Assembly: GCF_012027645.1 (NCBI RefSeq)
Contig: NZ_SNUU01000001.1
Location: forward strand, 1,674,001 to 1,738,000
DNA length: 64,000 bases
Direction of reading: 5' to 3'
Source: Thermococcus sp. 18S1
Lineage (GTDB): Archaea; Methanobacteriota_B; Thermococci; Thermococcales; Thermococcaceae
Part shown: piece after piece, positions 1 through 9,413 of the stretch
Position numbering within the stretch: the first letter of the stretch is position 1
Layout of the letters: every line of letters starts with the position of its first letter
Translations under genes and position numbers: made by a program
Notes under the pieces: generated by a model
The model's input: only the letters and a program-made list of their open reading frames with translations
Databases searched by the model: none
What the model was told of the DNA's origin: nothing

Positions 1-713
1 ATGTACGTCTCCGGAAGTCCCCTGCTGGAGAGCAGTATCATCCAGAAAGTGAAAAACGCTCTGGCGGAGAAGCTGAGGAGGAATGAGGCCGCCAAAAGTA
101 AGTGAATCGCCCTGTTGCTCCTGAGCTCGCGAAGGCCTTCCCTTAGCACCTCGGCGTAGCTCTTTTTCCGGGTTCCATAGTTGTCCGGCAGCAGGAGATA
201 AGCGGTGAGAGCCGATGCTATCGAGAGCACTCCCGCGGCCAGCACGGGCAGGTTCGGTGCGAGTGATGCCAGATAGCCCGCGGAAAGGCCACCGGCAAAC
301 CGAACCGGCCCCGAGAGGGCCCTGACCCTGCCGAGAACGTCTTTGACCCTGCTCCCGTCTCCAAGGGAATCGTACAGCCAGGGTATCATCGTCCCGCTGA
401 CCAGCGCCGCCCCGAGTCCCGTCATCGCTGAACCCAGGAGAATCATCGGAAGGTTCCCTGACAGCGCTATTACCAAGAGGCCGGTGCCGAAGAGAGCACT
501 CCCCGCTGCGTACGTTTTCACCCTGCCGTACCGGTCCGCGAAACCGCCCGTTGGAAAGTCCGTTAGGAGCTGAACGATCTCAGAAACGCCCTGAACCAGG
601 CCAATCTCCGAAAAACTGAGGCCGGCAGTTTTAAGCCACAGGCTCAGGTAGGGGCCCAATACCGCCGAGCCCAGAGAGCTCAGCAGTGCCGTCACCGTGT
701 AGCGCCATTCCAG
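1..713 (-). CDS. MFS transporter, 3' part cut by window edge
   Basis: This minus-strand frame is open from the left window edge to about 713 and reads as the N-terminal half of a major facilitator superfamily transporter. It shows an early WRYTVTALLSSLGSAVLGPY helix and the family loop motif between helices 2 and 3 (TDFPTGGFADRYGRV), followed by further hydrophobic helices. The substrate is unknown. No ATG or GTG lies near the conserved start. The best-placed codon is CTG at 713, about 10 nt after a GGAGGAGG ribosome site. GTG at 695 is the alternative. An ATG at about 735 lies in the wrong frame. Either the start is non-canonical or a base is wrong here. The family call is firm; the start is weak. 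Confidence 0.8.
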   Translation of the reverse strand, partial: MEWRYTVTALLSSLGSAVLGPYLSLWLKTAGLSFSEIGLVQGVSEIVQLLTDFPTGGFADRYGRVKTYAAGSALFGTGLLVIALSGNLPMILLGSAMTGLGAALVSGTMIPWLYDSLGDGSRVKDVLGRVRALSGPVRFAGGLSAGYLASLAPNLPVLAAGVLSIASALTAYLLLPDNYGTRKKSYAEVLREGLRELRSNRAIHLLLAASFLLSFSARAFFTFWMILLSSRGLPETY

Positions 714-788
714 ACCGCGCTTTCCTCCTCCCGTGAACGATAGGCATCACCCCTGTACAAAAGGAGGCAGAAATTTAAAAATTTTGGG

Positions 789-1535
789 CTACTTCACCGC
801 CACCAGCCAGTACCGCCGGTCGTTGGGCCTCAGCTCGTGGAGGTCCCCGTAGATTTTGACCCGCCTGAAGTGCTTCTCGGCCAAAAGCCTCATCTCTCGT
901 GGGGTGTAGATGTTGAGCTCATCGTCCACCATGAAGGCCCTAACGCTCCCATCGGGCTTCACTATCTGCACGAGCCTCTTGAAGTGGAGCTTTTGTGTCG
1001 CCGGCCCTACCTCGCGCCAGTCGGTTATGATTAACCGCTCGTCGCCCTTCCGTTCGTCCCACACTATCGGGCCGTCCCTTCCGCCGTAATACCAGCACGG
1101 AAAGTCGGCGATGAAAATTCCGCCCGGTTTCAGGGCCCGTTTTACAGAATTAAACAATTGTTGAATTGCAGAATCATCGAAGTACATAATGGACGAGAAG
1201 AACATCGTCACGGCGTCAAATTCCTCCTCAAAATCAATTTTGAGCGCGTCTCCTCGAATGAATTCTATCTTCAGTCCCTCTCCTTCGGCCTTTCTTCTCG
1301 CGACCGCGAGCATCTCCTCATGGAGGTCGAGGCCGGTAACCTGATACCCGCGCCTCGCGAGTTCGAGCGTTGGGATTCCCGTTCCGCAGGCAAGGTCCAA
1401 GATTTTCCGTACCCCTCGCTCGGCTTCATTCTCGAAGAGCCCCTCCACGAAGTCTATTTCTTTCCCAATTCGCTCGGCCCTTCTCTTGTAAATCGCGTCG
1501 TAGTACTCGGCAAGGGCTGTGTAGAGCTCATGCAT
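789..1535 (-). CDS. class I SAM-dependent methyltransferase
   Basis: This 248-aa Rossmann-fold methyltransferase shows motif I (LDLACGTGIPTLELA) near residue 45, the acidic end of strand 2 (VTGLDLHEE) and a post-II FDAVTMFFSS segment. The fold binds S-adenosylmethionine, but nothing in the sequence identifies the acceptor. The C-terminal part is probably the substrate domain. It is a single gene with its own signals: a TATA-like AATATATCC about 30 nt upstream and GGTGG just before the ATG. It sits between the MFS gene and the end of the transglutaminase/MoxR operon and need not be linked to either. Confidence 0.85.
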   Translation of the reverse strand: MHELYTALAEYYDAIYKRRAERIGKEIDFVEGLFENEAERGVRKILDLACGTGIPTLELARRGYQVTGLDLHEEMLAVARRKAEGEGLKIEFIRGDALKIDFEEEFDAVTMFFSSIMYFDDSAIQQLFNSVKRALKPGGIFIADFPCWYYGGRDGPIVWDERKGDERLIITDWREVGPATQKLHFKRLVQIVKPDGSVRAFMVDDELNIYTPREMRLLAEKHFRRVKIYGDLHELRPNDRRYWLVAVK

Positions 1536-1584
1536 AATACCACCAAAAATATGGATATATTTTCAAACAAAAGATTTTCGGCAC

Positions 1585-2541
1585 TCAGAACTCGATGGGC
1601 CACATGTTGGTGTACAGAAGGAACCGCGTATGCCCGTCGGTGCTCTCCTTGACCTTCCTAACCGGCACCCTCTTTGTGGAATCCTCCCCCTCTCCCGCCC
1701 CCAAGGCCTTAACGTAAAGGATCACCCTCTTCGGCGGTTCTTTGACCTCCGTTTCTATCCTCACCTCTCGTTCCCGCATTTCACCACCTCTGGTCAGCAC
1801 GGTCACGACGAGGTTCTCTTCTCCCTCGATTTCCCACGAATAGCTCCTGCCCACCGGTATTCTGGCTTTGATTACAAGCACGTTGCGCCTGGCCTTCCCA
1901 CGTCCGAAGATGCCCATGCTGAACGACACCCCAAGCGCGAGCAGGAGAAGCGGAGGGGCCAGGTAGTACAGCTCCCCAAAATCCACCCCTCTCCCGGTGA
2001 GGTAATCAATCGCCCACAGGAACATCAGGGCGGACGTTACCGTTGCCACGGCCATTACCAGGAGAGAGGGGTAAACAACGCCCGCAACGTCCCCATCGGG
2101 AATTTCCCACTCACTCATAATCCTCTCCTTCTCAATCAGCTCCCCGATGTAGTCATCAACTATCGAGACAATGACGAGGACGGGGATGTAGAAGAACGCC
2201 CGTGAAGTTGGGAGCAGCACGTTTTTCTCCAACGCATCCATCAGGGGCGGGTACAGGGTCGGGAAAGCTATTTCGACCAGGGGGGAGACCCTCATTATCA
2301 GGTACAGCATGTTCGCGAAGTAGGCGAGGGATATCAACCATCCGGGAGACTCACCGTTGAGAACTATAAACCCCACCAACGCGGCCACGCCGAGGCGGAT
2401 CAGCGTTTCTGGAGCTGCGATTCCGAGTCCACCAAGAAACGCCGTCAGAGGGGCTATCGAGGCCAGCATGTCCGAAACTATGAGTATCATTGGCACCAAA
2501 ACTGCCAGCCTCAGTGCGGTCAGGACGTGATCAGTTCTCAT
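1585..2541 (-). CDS. multi-pass membrane protein, last gene of MoxR/DUF58 operon
   Basis: This 318-aa protein has about six or seven hydrophobic segments in its first 215 residues, then a soluble C-terminal domain of about 100 residues rich in beta-type sequence (VLVIKARIPVG, NLVVTVLTRGG). I do not recognise a named family. Its ATG overlaps the stop of the DUF58 gene in an ATGA arrangement, so the two are translationally coupled. Its role is probably tied to the MoxR/DUF58/transglutaminase system, for instance as a membrane anchor. That is inference from position only. Confidence 0.75.
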   Translation of the reverse strand: MRTDHVLTALRLAVLVPMILIVSDMLASIAPLTAFLGGLGIAAPETLIRLGVAALVGFIVLNGESPGWLISLAYFANMLYLIMRVSPLVEIAFPTLYPPLMDALEKNVLLPTSRAFFYIPVLVIVSIVDDYIGELIEKERIMSEWEIPDGDVAGVVYPSLLVMAVATVTSALMFLWAIDYLTGRGVDFGELYYLAPPLLLLALGVSFSMGIFGRGKARRNVLVIKARIPVGRSYSWEIEGEENLVVTVLTRGGEMREREVRIETEVKEPPKRVILYVKALGAGEGEDSTKRVPVRKVKESTDGHTRFLLYTNMWPIEF

Positions 2542-3800
2542 CTTATCAGCCTCACTGTTTTTGTAACGACGGAGGTCACGTCTTCCCTGGTCGGGTCCCA
2601 GAGGATTGAGTACACCCCAGCCCTTAGAAGGTCGTGCCGGAGGGCCCGCTTCTCCAGCAGTATCAGCGAGCTGACGTCCCTCTCCAAAAGCGAGTACGTG
2701 GATACATCGAACACGAGCATTGGAAGCCGTTTATCCCGGTATATCGGACGAAGCCTTCTTATGCCCTCCCTGATCTCAGCCAGTCTTTCGGGGAGCAGGT
2801 TTGAGACGTAAATCACAAGGGGGGTGTAGCGGATAATCACGTGCTTGAGGCCTTCCACGGCGCGAACAAAGTCCTCCTTTTCAACCTCAACCTCTTCAAG
2901 CTCCAGGAGCGTTTTAACCATGATATAGAGCTGTTTTGAGCCGGTAGCGGGAAGGATGAGCTTCCCGTGGCCCACTACGTAGAGACCAACGTTGTAGTTC
3001 CTCTTTGTGAAGTAGTACGCCAGGGAAGAGACGAGCTGGATGCTGTATTCCAGGGGGTTTTCCACGGAGGAGCCAACTTTGGAGCCCGTTGCGTCTATGA
3101 TGAAAAGCACCGTCTTTTTGCCCTCCTTCTCGAACTCGTTTACCAGAACCTCACCCTTCCTGGCGGACGCCTTCCAGTTTATGAAGCGGACGGGGTCGCC
3201 CGCGCGGTACTCCCTTATCTCCCTGAAGTCCGTGGAGGCCACGCCCCTGATGGAGACGCTCGTCACGGGGATGGGAATCTGGGACTTTGTAACGGGCGTT
3301 CTGGTCCTCTTCGGAAGGCTTACGCGCGGCAGCACTGATAGGTAGGTTTCTTCACCAAAAACACCCCACCTGCTCGGTTTAAGCCCAAAGACGTGGTATC
3401 CCAGCACCTCACTGCGGCCGATGCGGTACCTGCCCCTCTTCGCGGGTTTGATGACGTACTCATACTCCACCACCAGTTCCCGGGGCCCCTTGAAAAACGC
3501 CCGGACGTTGCTCCCATCCACCAGCGCGAACTCCTCCGGGAGGGCGTCCCTTATCACCACGAAGCCGAGGCCGCGCCTGACCTTGAGGTGCACGCTGACC
3601 CTCAGTTCTTCCCCCACCCGAAGGTTCGTTTTAACGAGCTTCCTCTCAACCGATATTCCCTCCGGGGGATCAACCAAAAGCCCCACCGCCAGCACCGTCA
3701 TGGGAATTATCGCCAGGTACGCCAGTCCCGGCATGGAGAAGATTATCCCGGCTGCGATGAACCAGAGGGCGGTGGAGATGAAGGAGCGGGCCGCGGTCAT
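2538..3800 (-). CDS. DUF58 (von Willebrand A-like) protein
   Basis: This protein of about 420 aa starts with two hydrophobic N-terminal segments, followed by a beta-rich region. It then carries the DUF58 signature around residue 200 (EYRAGDPVRFINWKASARKG), leading into a VWA-like domain (TVLFIIDATGS). DUF58 proteins are regularly encoded next to MoxR AAA+ ATPases, which are thought to act on them as chaperones. The start is GTG (3803) or ATG (3800), immediately at the MoxR stop and after GAGGAG. The gene lies fourth in a five-gene minus-strand operon. Function of the set is unproven; surface protein or envelope assembly is likely from the large transglutaminase partner. Confidence 0.88.
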   Translation of the reverse strand: MTAARSFISTALWFIAAGIIFSMPGLAYLAIIPMTVLAVGLLVDPPEGISVERKLVKTNLRVGEELRVSVHLKVRRGLGFVVIRDALPEEFALVDGSNVRAFFKGPRELVVEYEYVIKPAKRGRYRIGRSEVLGYHVFGLKPSRWGVFGEETYLSVLPRVSLPKRTRTPVTKSQIPIPVTSVSIRGVASTDFREIREYRAGDPVRFINWKASARKGEVLVNEFEKEGKKTVLFIIDATGSKVGSSVENPLEYSIQLVSSLAYYFTKRNYNVGLYVVGHGKLILPATGSKQLYIMVKTLLELEEVEVEKEDFVRAVEGLKHVIIRYTPLVIYVSNLLPERLAEIREGIRRLRPIYRDKRLPMLVFDVSTYSLLERDVSSLILLEKRALRHDLLRAGVYSILWDPTREDVTSVVTKTVRLIR

Positions 3801-4774
3801 CACTCCTCACGCTCGAACTCTTTGGGAACCGGAACCCTCTTAACCGCCGCCTCGACGACCTCCCGACCGCTCACCCCCTCAAAGGCGTACTCAGCCCCGA
3901 GAACGATTCTGTGGGCCAGTGCATCTATGACGTATCTCTTGACGTCATCTGGAACAACGAAATCCCTGCCGTTCATCATGGCGTTCGCCTTGGAAACCTT
4001 CAGCAGCGCCAGAGCGCCTCTGGGACTCGGGCCCGCCTCAACCCTTTCGTCCTTTCTGACCTCCCTGACGATTCCCGCGATGTATTTGAGAACCTCGTCG
4101 TGTATGAACACCTCGTGCTCAACGAACGCCTGCATCTCCAGGAACGTGCCCCTGTCCATGACCGGCTCCATGTCAGCGGTTGGGTCGTCCTTGCCCCACG
4201 ATATCCTTGCCTTAAGGATTCCAACTTCGTCATCCAGGCTCTTAGGATAACCCACGCTCATTCTGAGGAGGAACCTGTCGAGCTGGGCCTCCGGGAGGGG
4301 GTAGGTTCCCTCGTACTCGATGGGGTTCTGGGTGGCTATCACGAAGAAGGGCATCTCAAGCTTCATGGTGTCGCCCTCTATGGTCACTTGGCGTTCCTCC
4401 ATCGCCTCGAGCAGTGCCGATTGGGTCTTGGGGGGAGCGCGGTTTATCTCGTCCGCCAGAAGAACGTGGGTAAAGATCGGCCCCTTTATGAGCTCAAACG
4501 TTCCAAGGTTCTGCCTCCAGACTTTGGTCCCTATGATATCGCTCGGCAGCAGGTCGGGCGTGAACTGAACTCTGCGGTACTCCAGGCCGAGGGCGCGGCC
4601 GAAGGCCTTAGCAAGCAGGGTTTTCCCCAGACCCGGGTGGTCTTCAAAGAGTATGTTTCCATTTACGAGAGCTGCTGCCAGCGTTTTCCTCACAACCTCC
4701 TCGTTGCCGATGTAAACCTTCGAAACAACCGAGACGACTTCATCACAGAGGGTTGCGTAGGACTCCGCGTTCAT
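3800..4774 (-). CDS. MoxR-family AAA+ ATPase
   Basis: This 324-aa AAA+ ATPase is of the MoxR clade. It shows Walker A GHPGLGKT-like sequence (EDHPGLGKTLLAKAF, about residue 43), Walker B LLADEINRAPPKTQSALLEAM, sensor 1 FFVIATQNPIEYEGTYPLPEAQ, and the arginine-finger region QLDRFLLRM. Length is normal for the family. MoxR ATPases act as chaperones for VWA-domain partners; here the partner is the DUF58 protein encoded immediately downstream. The start codon overlaps the stop of the upstream membrane-protein gene (ATGA). Confidence 0.95.
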   Translation of the reverse strand: MNAESYATLCDEVVSVVSKVYIGNEEVVRKTLAAALVNGNILFEDHPGLGKTLLAKAFGRALGLEYRRVQFTPDLLPSDIIGTKVWRQNLGTFELIKGPIFTHVLLADEINRAPPKTQSALLEAMEERQVTIEGDTMKLEMPFFVIATQNPIEYEGTYPLPEAQLDRFLLRMSVGYPKSLDDEVGILKARISWGKDDPTADMEPVMDRGTFLEMQAFVEHEVFIHDEVLKYIAGIVREVRKDERVEAGPSPRGALALLKVSKANAMMNGRDFVVPDDVKRYVIDALAHRIVLGAEYAFEGVSGREVVEAAVKRVPVPKEFEREE

Positions 4775-5808
4775 CTTTTACCCCCCATATACTCTTCAAT
4801 CTTTTCGATGGCAGATTTAACAAGCTGAAGGCGCCTTTGGAGGCGCTCCCTCTCCCTCTTTCTGACCAGCCAGCTCGGGGTGAACACCGAGTAGCACTCC
4901 TCCTCGTACTCCACGATGGGCTCGGTGAGCTCTCTAACGGCTTCAATGTTTCCCAGGGCTTTTATGCCGTAGTAGGTCAGGAACGTCACGAGCGGACCCT
5001 TCTTTTTACGGAGAACGAAGTCCTCCACCGCCCCCTTCACACGCTCGAACTCCTCGTCCCCGGCTATGGATATCTCCATACTGTGCTTTTTCCATTCTCC
5101 CACCAGATAGTTCTCGAGGTTCGCCGCAGAGAGGTGGTTCTGCACAGCCATCGCCGCCAGCAGGGTTGCGAAGCCTATCGTCCCCCACTCCAGGTAAAAC
5201 ACGTACCTGGGGTAGTTCTCAAGCATGTAGGGCCTGAGGCCGGCGTACAGCCCCAGGAGTACAAAGAGCAGTATGATTCCGGCGGCGTTTCTCTCCACGA
5301 AACGGCTTCCTATCAGGCCGGAGCGTTCAACGGCAACGAGCGCGTACACGACCACCGATGCGGCCGCGGCGTAGAGGAACGCGGGGGCTATAATGTATCC
5401 CCTGACCAGCTGCCCGCTGAAGATGTAGAGGGCGTAGAAGGCGATGGCCACCCCCAGGCCCCTGGTTAGAAGCCCCGGGACCTCCGGGAGCTCCGGCGCA
5501 ACGCTGGCCATGGTAATCCCCGCGGCGAGAAGGGCCAGGGGGAGCTGAAATTCCCAGCTGGTGTACGGTTCGGAGGGAAGGAGATAGAACGCGAGTGCAA
5601 AGCCCGCCCCCTTAAAGAGTTTGGAGGCAACTTCCCCGTAATCGGGGAGCAGAAGCGAGAGCCGGGAGAGGAGGAAAAACAGCAGGAGCACCTCGATACT
5701 TGCCACGAAGTCCCCCAGGTATCCGCTCAGGAGGGGATATCCCGAAAGGGCATAGACGAGCACCATGAGGATGGGATAGAGAATCAGAGAAGTATCAATC
5801 TTCCTCAT
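4771..5808 (-). CDS. multi-pass membrane protein of the transglutaminase operon
   Basis: This 345-aa protein has about ten hydrophobic segments in its first 230 residues, then a charged cytoplasmic tail of about 110 residues ending in a coiled-coil-like stretch (RERERLQRRLQLVKSAIEKIEEYM). I see no enzymatic motif. I chose the ATG at 5808 because a strong site (GGAGGTGACTGCT) precedes it; the frame is open further upstream but runs into the preceding gene. It overlaps the transglutaminase gene by 14 nt and the MoxR gene by 4 nt, so it belongs to the same operon. Confidence 0.8.
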   Translation of the reverse strand: MRKIDTSLILYPILMVLVYALSGYPLLSGYLGDFVASIEVLLLFFLLSRLSLLLPDYGEVASKLFKGAGFALAFYLLPSEPYTSWEFQLPLALLAAGITMASVAPELPEVPGLLTRGLGVAIAFYALYIFSGQLVRGYIIAPAFLYAAAASVVVYALVAVERSGLIGSRFVERNAAGIILLFVLLGLYAGLRPYMLENYPRYVFYLEWGTIGFATLLAAMAVQNHLSAANLENYLVGEWKKHSMEISIAGDEEFERVKGAVEDFVLRKKKGPLVTFLTYYGIKALGNIEAVRELTEPIVEYEEECYSVFTPSWLVRKRERERLQRRLQLVKSAIEKIEEYMGGKR

Positions 5809-8800
5809 AGCAGTCACCTCCCACCAGTCGGGACAGGGACCTGTAGAACTCCATGAACTCTCTTTTTCCAACGGGGTAGAGGCTGTATCTGGCGACCTCG
5901 AAAAGATACGTGACGGTCTTCAAGTCGTTCCAGTCGTATTCGCCCCGCAGTCTGTGGGCGAGTTCCTCCGGGGCGAGGTCCTTGCCCCCCAGTCCCTTTC
6001 TCCTGGCGAGTTCGAGGAAGCATCTGTCGTAGAGTCTCATTATTTCCTCCCTGTAGTCCACAACCCACACTTTGAGCCATCCCCTAACTTTCTCCCCCTT
6101 TGCGAGAAGTTCGTGAACTCCCAGAGGCAGCACCAGTTCGAATCTATTCCCAGTTCCAGCGGGCTTGCCGTCGACGAAAAGCTCAACGGGAACGTCGCTC
6201 GTGACGGTGATTTTCTCGCCCTCGCCGTAAACCGGTGGCCTTCTGTCGGGATGAAGGATCTGTGAATAGCGCCTTTTTTCAAGCCCCCTGAGTGCGGAGG
6301 CAATTCCAATCTTAAGCGCCGCGATATCCTCCCGCCTCCGGTAGACGAGCACTCCGACGGGCAGTATGATGAGTCCCGCGAGAATGAGGGTGTAGGGCGG
6401 CCGTCCGGCCACGGAAACCTCGAACTCAGCGGTGGACGGAAGGTAAAACTCGTCCCCTTCAAAGACCGCGCTGGCCCTATGTCTCCCGCTTTCACCCGGC
6501 CGAACCGTGAAGCGGGCCGTGCCGTTCATGTCTGTCCTGGCGCTGTGGTTGCCGAAGAGGTTGAGGGTGACAATCCTTCCAGGGACAGGATTGCCGAACG
6601 CATCCACGAGCCTGACCGCGATCGTGGTGTTCTCCCCCTCCCGCATCTCGCCGAATTCCACGGTTATGTTGGTGGGGGAGGCGATTGTCACGGGGATGTT
6701 CTCCAGAAGAACGTCTTCGTAGGCAAAGAAAACGTTGTAAATCCCCGGAGAAACGTTTACTGGAACGGTGAAGTTAAAGCGTCCCTCCTTCAGGACACTG
6801 GTGAAACGGCCCATGGGGGTCGAAAGGGACACGCTGCCGGAGTCGACGCCTAGAATCGAGCCGTTGATCGTGACGTTCCGACCTATTATCCATCTATCCG
6901 GAACGGTTGCATTGAGCTCAACCGCGGTGATGTTTACCGCTGCCTCAGCATCCAAATAGTACCTGCTTCCCCTGTACGATATCATAACACGGTGTTCCCC
7001 CGGTGTTTCCAGAAGCAGGGGGGCCGTGAAGACGCCTGCGGAATCCGTGGTAACGTTGATGTGAAAGGTTCCATCCAGGCTGACCCCAATCGTGGCGTTG
7101 GGAACGCCGTTCCCTGCGGAATCAACGAGCTTTCCTCCGAGTTCAAACTTCCCGGTCTTCGTCACCATCGGCCCCTCAACCTGAATAGCCGTTCTGTCCC
7201 TGACGATTACCTCCGGGTCGCTGTTGGACGGGAGGTAGTAATCGTTTCCCCCGAAGTGGGCCACTATCTGATAGTTTCCGGGGGGAAGGTCAGGAGGAGC
7301 GGAGCACTCAACGCTGAAACGCCCGTTTACAGAGGTGCCCCTGCCGACCACCACACCGGGGGAGTCCTTGCTCTCGTTTAGGGTCACGTACACCGGACCG
7401 TCAACGGGCCCTCCGTTCTCGTCGGTTACGGTTCCGTTCACCCAGAAGGGCCGGTCCTTCAGTATCTCAGCCGGATAGCCGGTTATCCTTGTCCGGGTGC
7501 GCCCGAGAACACGCAGCGGGACCTGGAGGACGACCGCTGTGTCGCCCGAGGTTCCGGTTATCTTGATGGAGTAGTCACCCGGCCTCGGGGGTGCTGTTAA
7601 GAGGAGGTCGGATTCAAAGTCGGGAATTCCTGACTCCTTCAGGAGCCTGTACCTGCCCGGATACTCGACGTTCAGGTTAACCTTTCCTGAGTAGCCTTCT
7701 CCCGTGACGTATATCTTTAACCTACCGAGCTCCCCCGTAACGAGGGTGAGGTTTTCAGGTTCTGCCGTCAGTGAGAACTTCCCACCCCGAACTATAACTG
7801 TGAACGTTTTCGATTTCGTCCCGCTCACTGTACCGCAGTACGAGAGGGTGACTTTGACCGTTGGATGATACGTGCCCGGCTCTGGAATTCCACTCATGCG
7901 GAATGGTTTCGTGATGTTCGGCGCAATCGTGGAGCTGACCGAATACAGCTCGTCCATGCTTATTTTAACGCTAAGTTCCGGTTTGCAGCCGTTTACTTCT
8001 CCAAGGCCGTGCGGAATCACGGTGACGTAGACCTGAAAAGACCTGTTGACATCGGTGATAACAGGGTCCGGCTTGATCAGGATGTCGAAATCCGGGCCGG
8101 GAAGGCTCTGGTTCTCCGGTTTCTGCGATTCGCCCACCCCCGCGGTTTCGTTGCCCTGTCCCAAGAGGCCGCCCGCGGGCGCAGTGGCATCAAACGTAAC
8201 CCATCCAATGCCCTCAAAGGGCACCTCCGCCCACGCGTGAGCCTGTATCGGGTGCACGGCCTGCTCGGCAGGGGTTTCTTTTATCAGATATCCCGTAACC
8301 AGCCTCGCGGGGATTCCGTTCAGTCTGGCCAGAACTACGAAGGCTGTGTTGAAGTCAATGCAGACCCCTCTCTTCGAATGAAACAGAAACCATTCGAGGG
8401 GGTCGATACCTTCGGGGGCGGGGGGCGCGTTCATGTCAAATTCGTAGTGCGTGCGAAGATAGCTCTCTATCGCCCTCGCCTTCAGGTAGTCCCCTTCGAT
8501 TCCCGCGGTTATGTTGCGGGCGAGCTCCAGAACCCTCTCACTCACGTTCGGAGTCTGGAGGTACCGGGTAGAGGCGGTGGTTTTCGCTCCCTTCAGGAGG
8601 GCATCCGGGAATATATAATGCACGGTCTTGAAGGAATAGTTCCAGACGACCCCGGAGGTTCCGAACAGGTGGCTTTCAGGGTAGTATTTCAGGCCACCCG
8701 GTGCGTTCACCTCTTCGGTGTACAGGGCCGTCAGAAGGTTGTCCTCGACTATCGGGGACGCCAGAACCACCGTGATGTTGTCAGACACATTTGTATGTTC

Positions 8801-9352
8801 CACTGTGAGAAGCGGCAGGACACCGCGGTTCCCAGTTATGGGGGTCTCGTTCAGGCGGTACCAAGTCCCGTTTAGGTATGTGACGTAGACGCCGCCCCTA
8901 AGGTATGAGGTGTGGGCTGCACCTCTCACGGTCATGATGACTCTCTTGGTGTCTCCTCTGCAGAAGCCGTTCCTTTGGAGGTCTATGGACTCGGGCTCTG
9001 TGAGGATACTCGTGCCGCTTGAGTTGAAAGGATAGCTCATGTTGTCGTACTCCTTACTGAGATTGAAGGAGACGTTTCTCGGGGATGCCCCACGGGAACT
9101 GCTGTTTAGCCATGGGTAGAACCGGGAGAGGTCAAGGGTACCGTTTTTCACTACGGACCTCTCCACGGGCTGCTCGGGACTTTTAATCCCAAGAATGCTC
9201 TCAATGCCTGCAATTGCAGAGCCATTGCCTGCAGGGGCCCCTTCAGGGGTGCCGTAGAGCCTTTGGGGTATCTGGTTTATCGATGCTATCAGGAGCAGGG
9301 TGAGCAGGAGGATCAGCGCGGAGGATATGTATTTTCTCAACGGAGACACCAT
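5795..9352 (-). CDS. giant membrane-anchored transglutaminase-like surface protein with Ig-like repeats
   Basis: This 1185-aa protein has an N-terminal membrane segment and an outside region rich in N-x-S/T sites. A transglutaminase core follows near residues 320-420, with its Cys (RGVCIDFNTAF), His (QAHAWAEV) and Asp (VTFDATAP). Next come several Ig-like/carboxypeptidase-regulatory-type beta repeats of about 90 residues (GNPVPGRIVTL, ENGGPVDGPVYV), a C-terminal membrane helix (ILAGLIILPVGVLVYRRR), and a cytoplasmic tail with a DUF4129-like ending. It is the first gene of the MoxR/DUF58 operon. The start at 9352 fits the signal-anchor and avoids overlap with the neighbouring gene. Likely role: protein cross-linking or proteolysis at the cell surface (inferred). 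Confidence 0.88.
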   Translation of the reverse strand: MVSPLRKYISSALILLLTLLLIASINQIPQRLYGTPEGAPAGNGSAIAGIESILGIKSPEQPVERSVVKNGTLDLSRFYPWLNSSSRGASPRNVSFNLSKEYDNMSYPFNSSGTSILTEPESIDLQRNGFCRGDTKRVIMTVRGAAHTSYLRGGVYVTYLNGTWYRLNETPITGNRGVLPLLTVEHTNVSDNITVVLASPIVEDNLLTALYTEEVNAPGGLKYYPESHLFGTSGVVWNYSFKTVHYIFPDALLKGAKTTASTRYLQTPNVSERVLELARNITAGIEGDYLKARAIESYLRTHYEFDMNAPPAPEGIDPLEWFLFHSKRGVCIDFNTAFVVLARLNGIPARLVTGYLIKETPAEQAVHPIQAHAWAEVPFEGIGWVTFDATAPAGGLLGQGNETAGVGESQKPENQSLPGPDFDILIKPDPVITDVNRSFQVYVTVIPHGLGEVNGCKPELSVKISMDELYSVSSTIAPNITKPFRMSGIPEPGTYHPTVKVTLSYCGTVSGTKSKTFTVIVRGGKFSLTAEPENLTLVTGELGRLKIYVTGEGYSGKVNLNVEYPGRYRLLKESGIPDFESDLLLTAPPRPGDYSIKITGTSGDTAVVLQVPLRVLGRTRTRITGYPAEILKDRPFWVNGTVTDENGGPVDGPVYVTLNESKDSPGVVVGRGTSVNGRFSVECSAPPDLPPGNYQIVAHFGGNDYYLPSNSDPEVIVRDRTAIQVEGPMVTKTGKFELGGKLVDSAGNGVPNATIGVSLDGTFHINVTTDSAGVFTAPLLLETPGEHRVMISYRGSRYYLDAEAAVNITAVELNATVPDRWIIGRNVTINGSILGVDSGSVSLSTPMGRFTSVLKEGRFNFTVPVNVSPGIYNVFFAYEDVLLENIPVTIASPTNITVEFGEMREGENTTIAVRLVDAFGNPVPGRIVTLNLFGNHSARTDMNGTARFTVRPGESGRHRASAVFEGDEFYLPSTAEFEVSVAGRPPYTLILAGLIILPVGVLVYRRREDIAALKIGIASALRGLEKRRYSQILHPDRRPPVYGEGEKITVTSDVPVELFVDGKPAGTGNRFELVLPLGVHELLAKGEKVRGWLKVWVVDYREEIMRLYDRCFLELARRKGLGGKDLAPEELAHRLRGEYDWNDLKTVTYLFEVARYSLYPVGKREFMEFYRSLSRLVGGDCYEED

Positions 9353-9387
9353 TCTTTGTTGTGTCCCGTATCCTACATAGTCCACAG

Positions 9388-9399
9388 AATTATTTAACC
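9388..9399 (-). promoter_or_regulatory. TATA box of the transglutaminase/MoxR operon
   Basis: Read on the minus strand the element is GGTTAAATAATT. It is centred about 40 nt upstream of the ATG at 9352, which would give a short leader of about 15 nt. It overlaps nothing but the end region of the glycosylase gene, so the five-gene operon probably has its own start here. Confidence 0.55.
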
Positions 9400-9413
9400 A
9401 TTGCTGTGGCACA

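Noticed and set aside
1-105. Plus-strand frame from the first base with ATG
   Set aside because: It is the antisense of the MFS transporter frame, which continues unbroken to the window edge with typical hydrophobic sequence.
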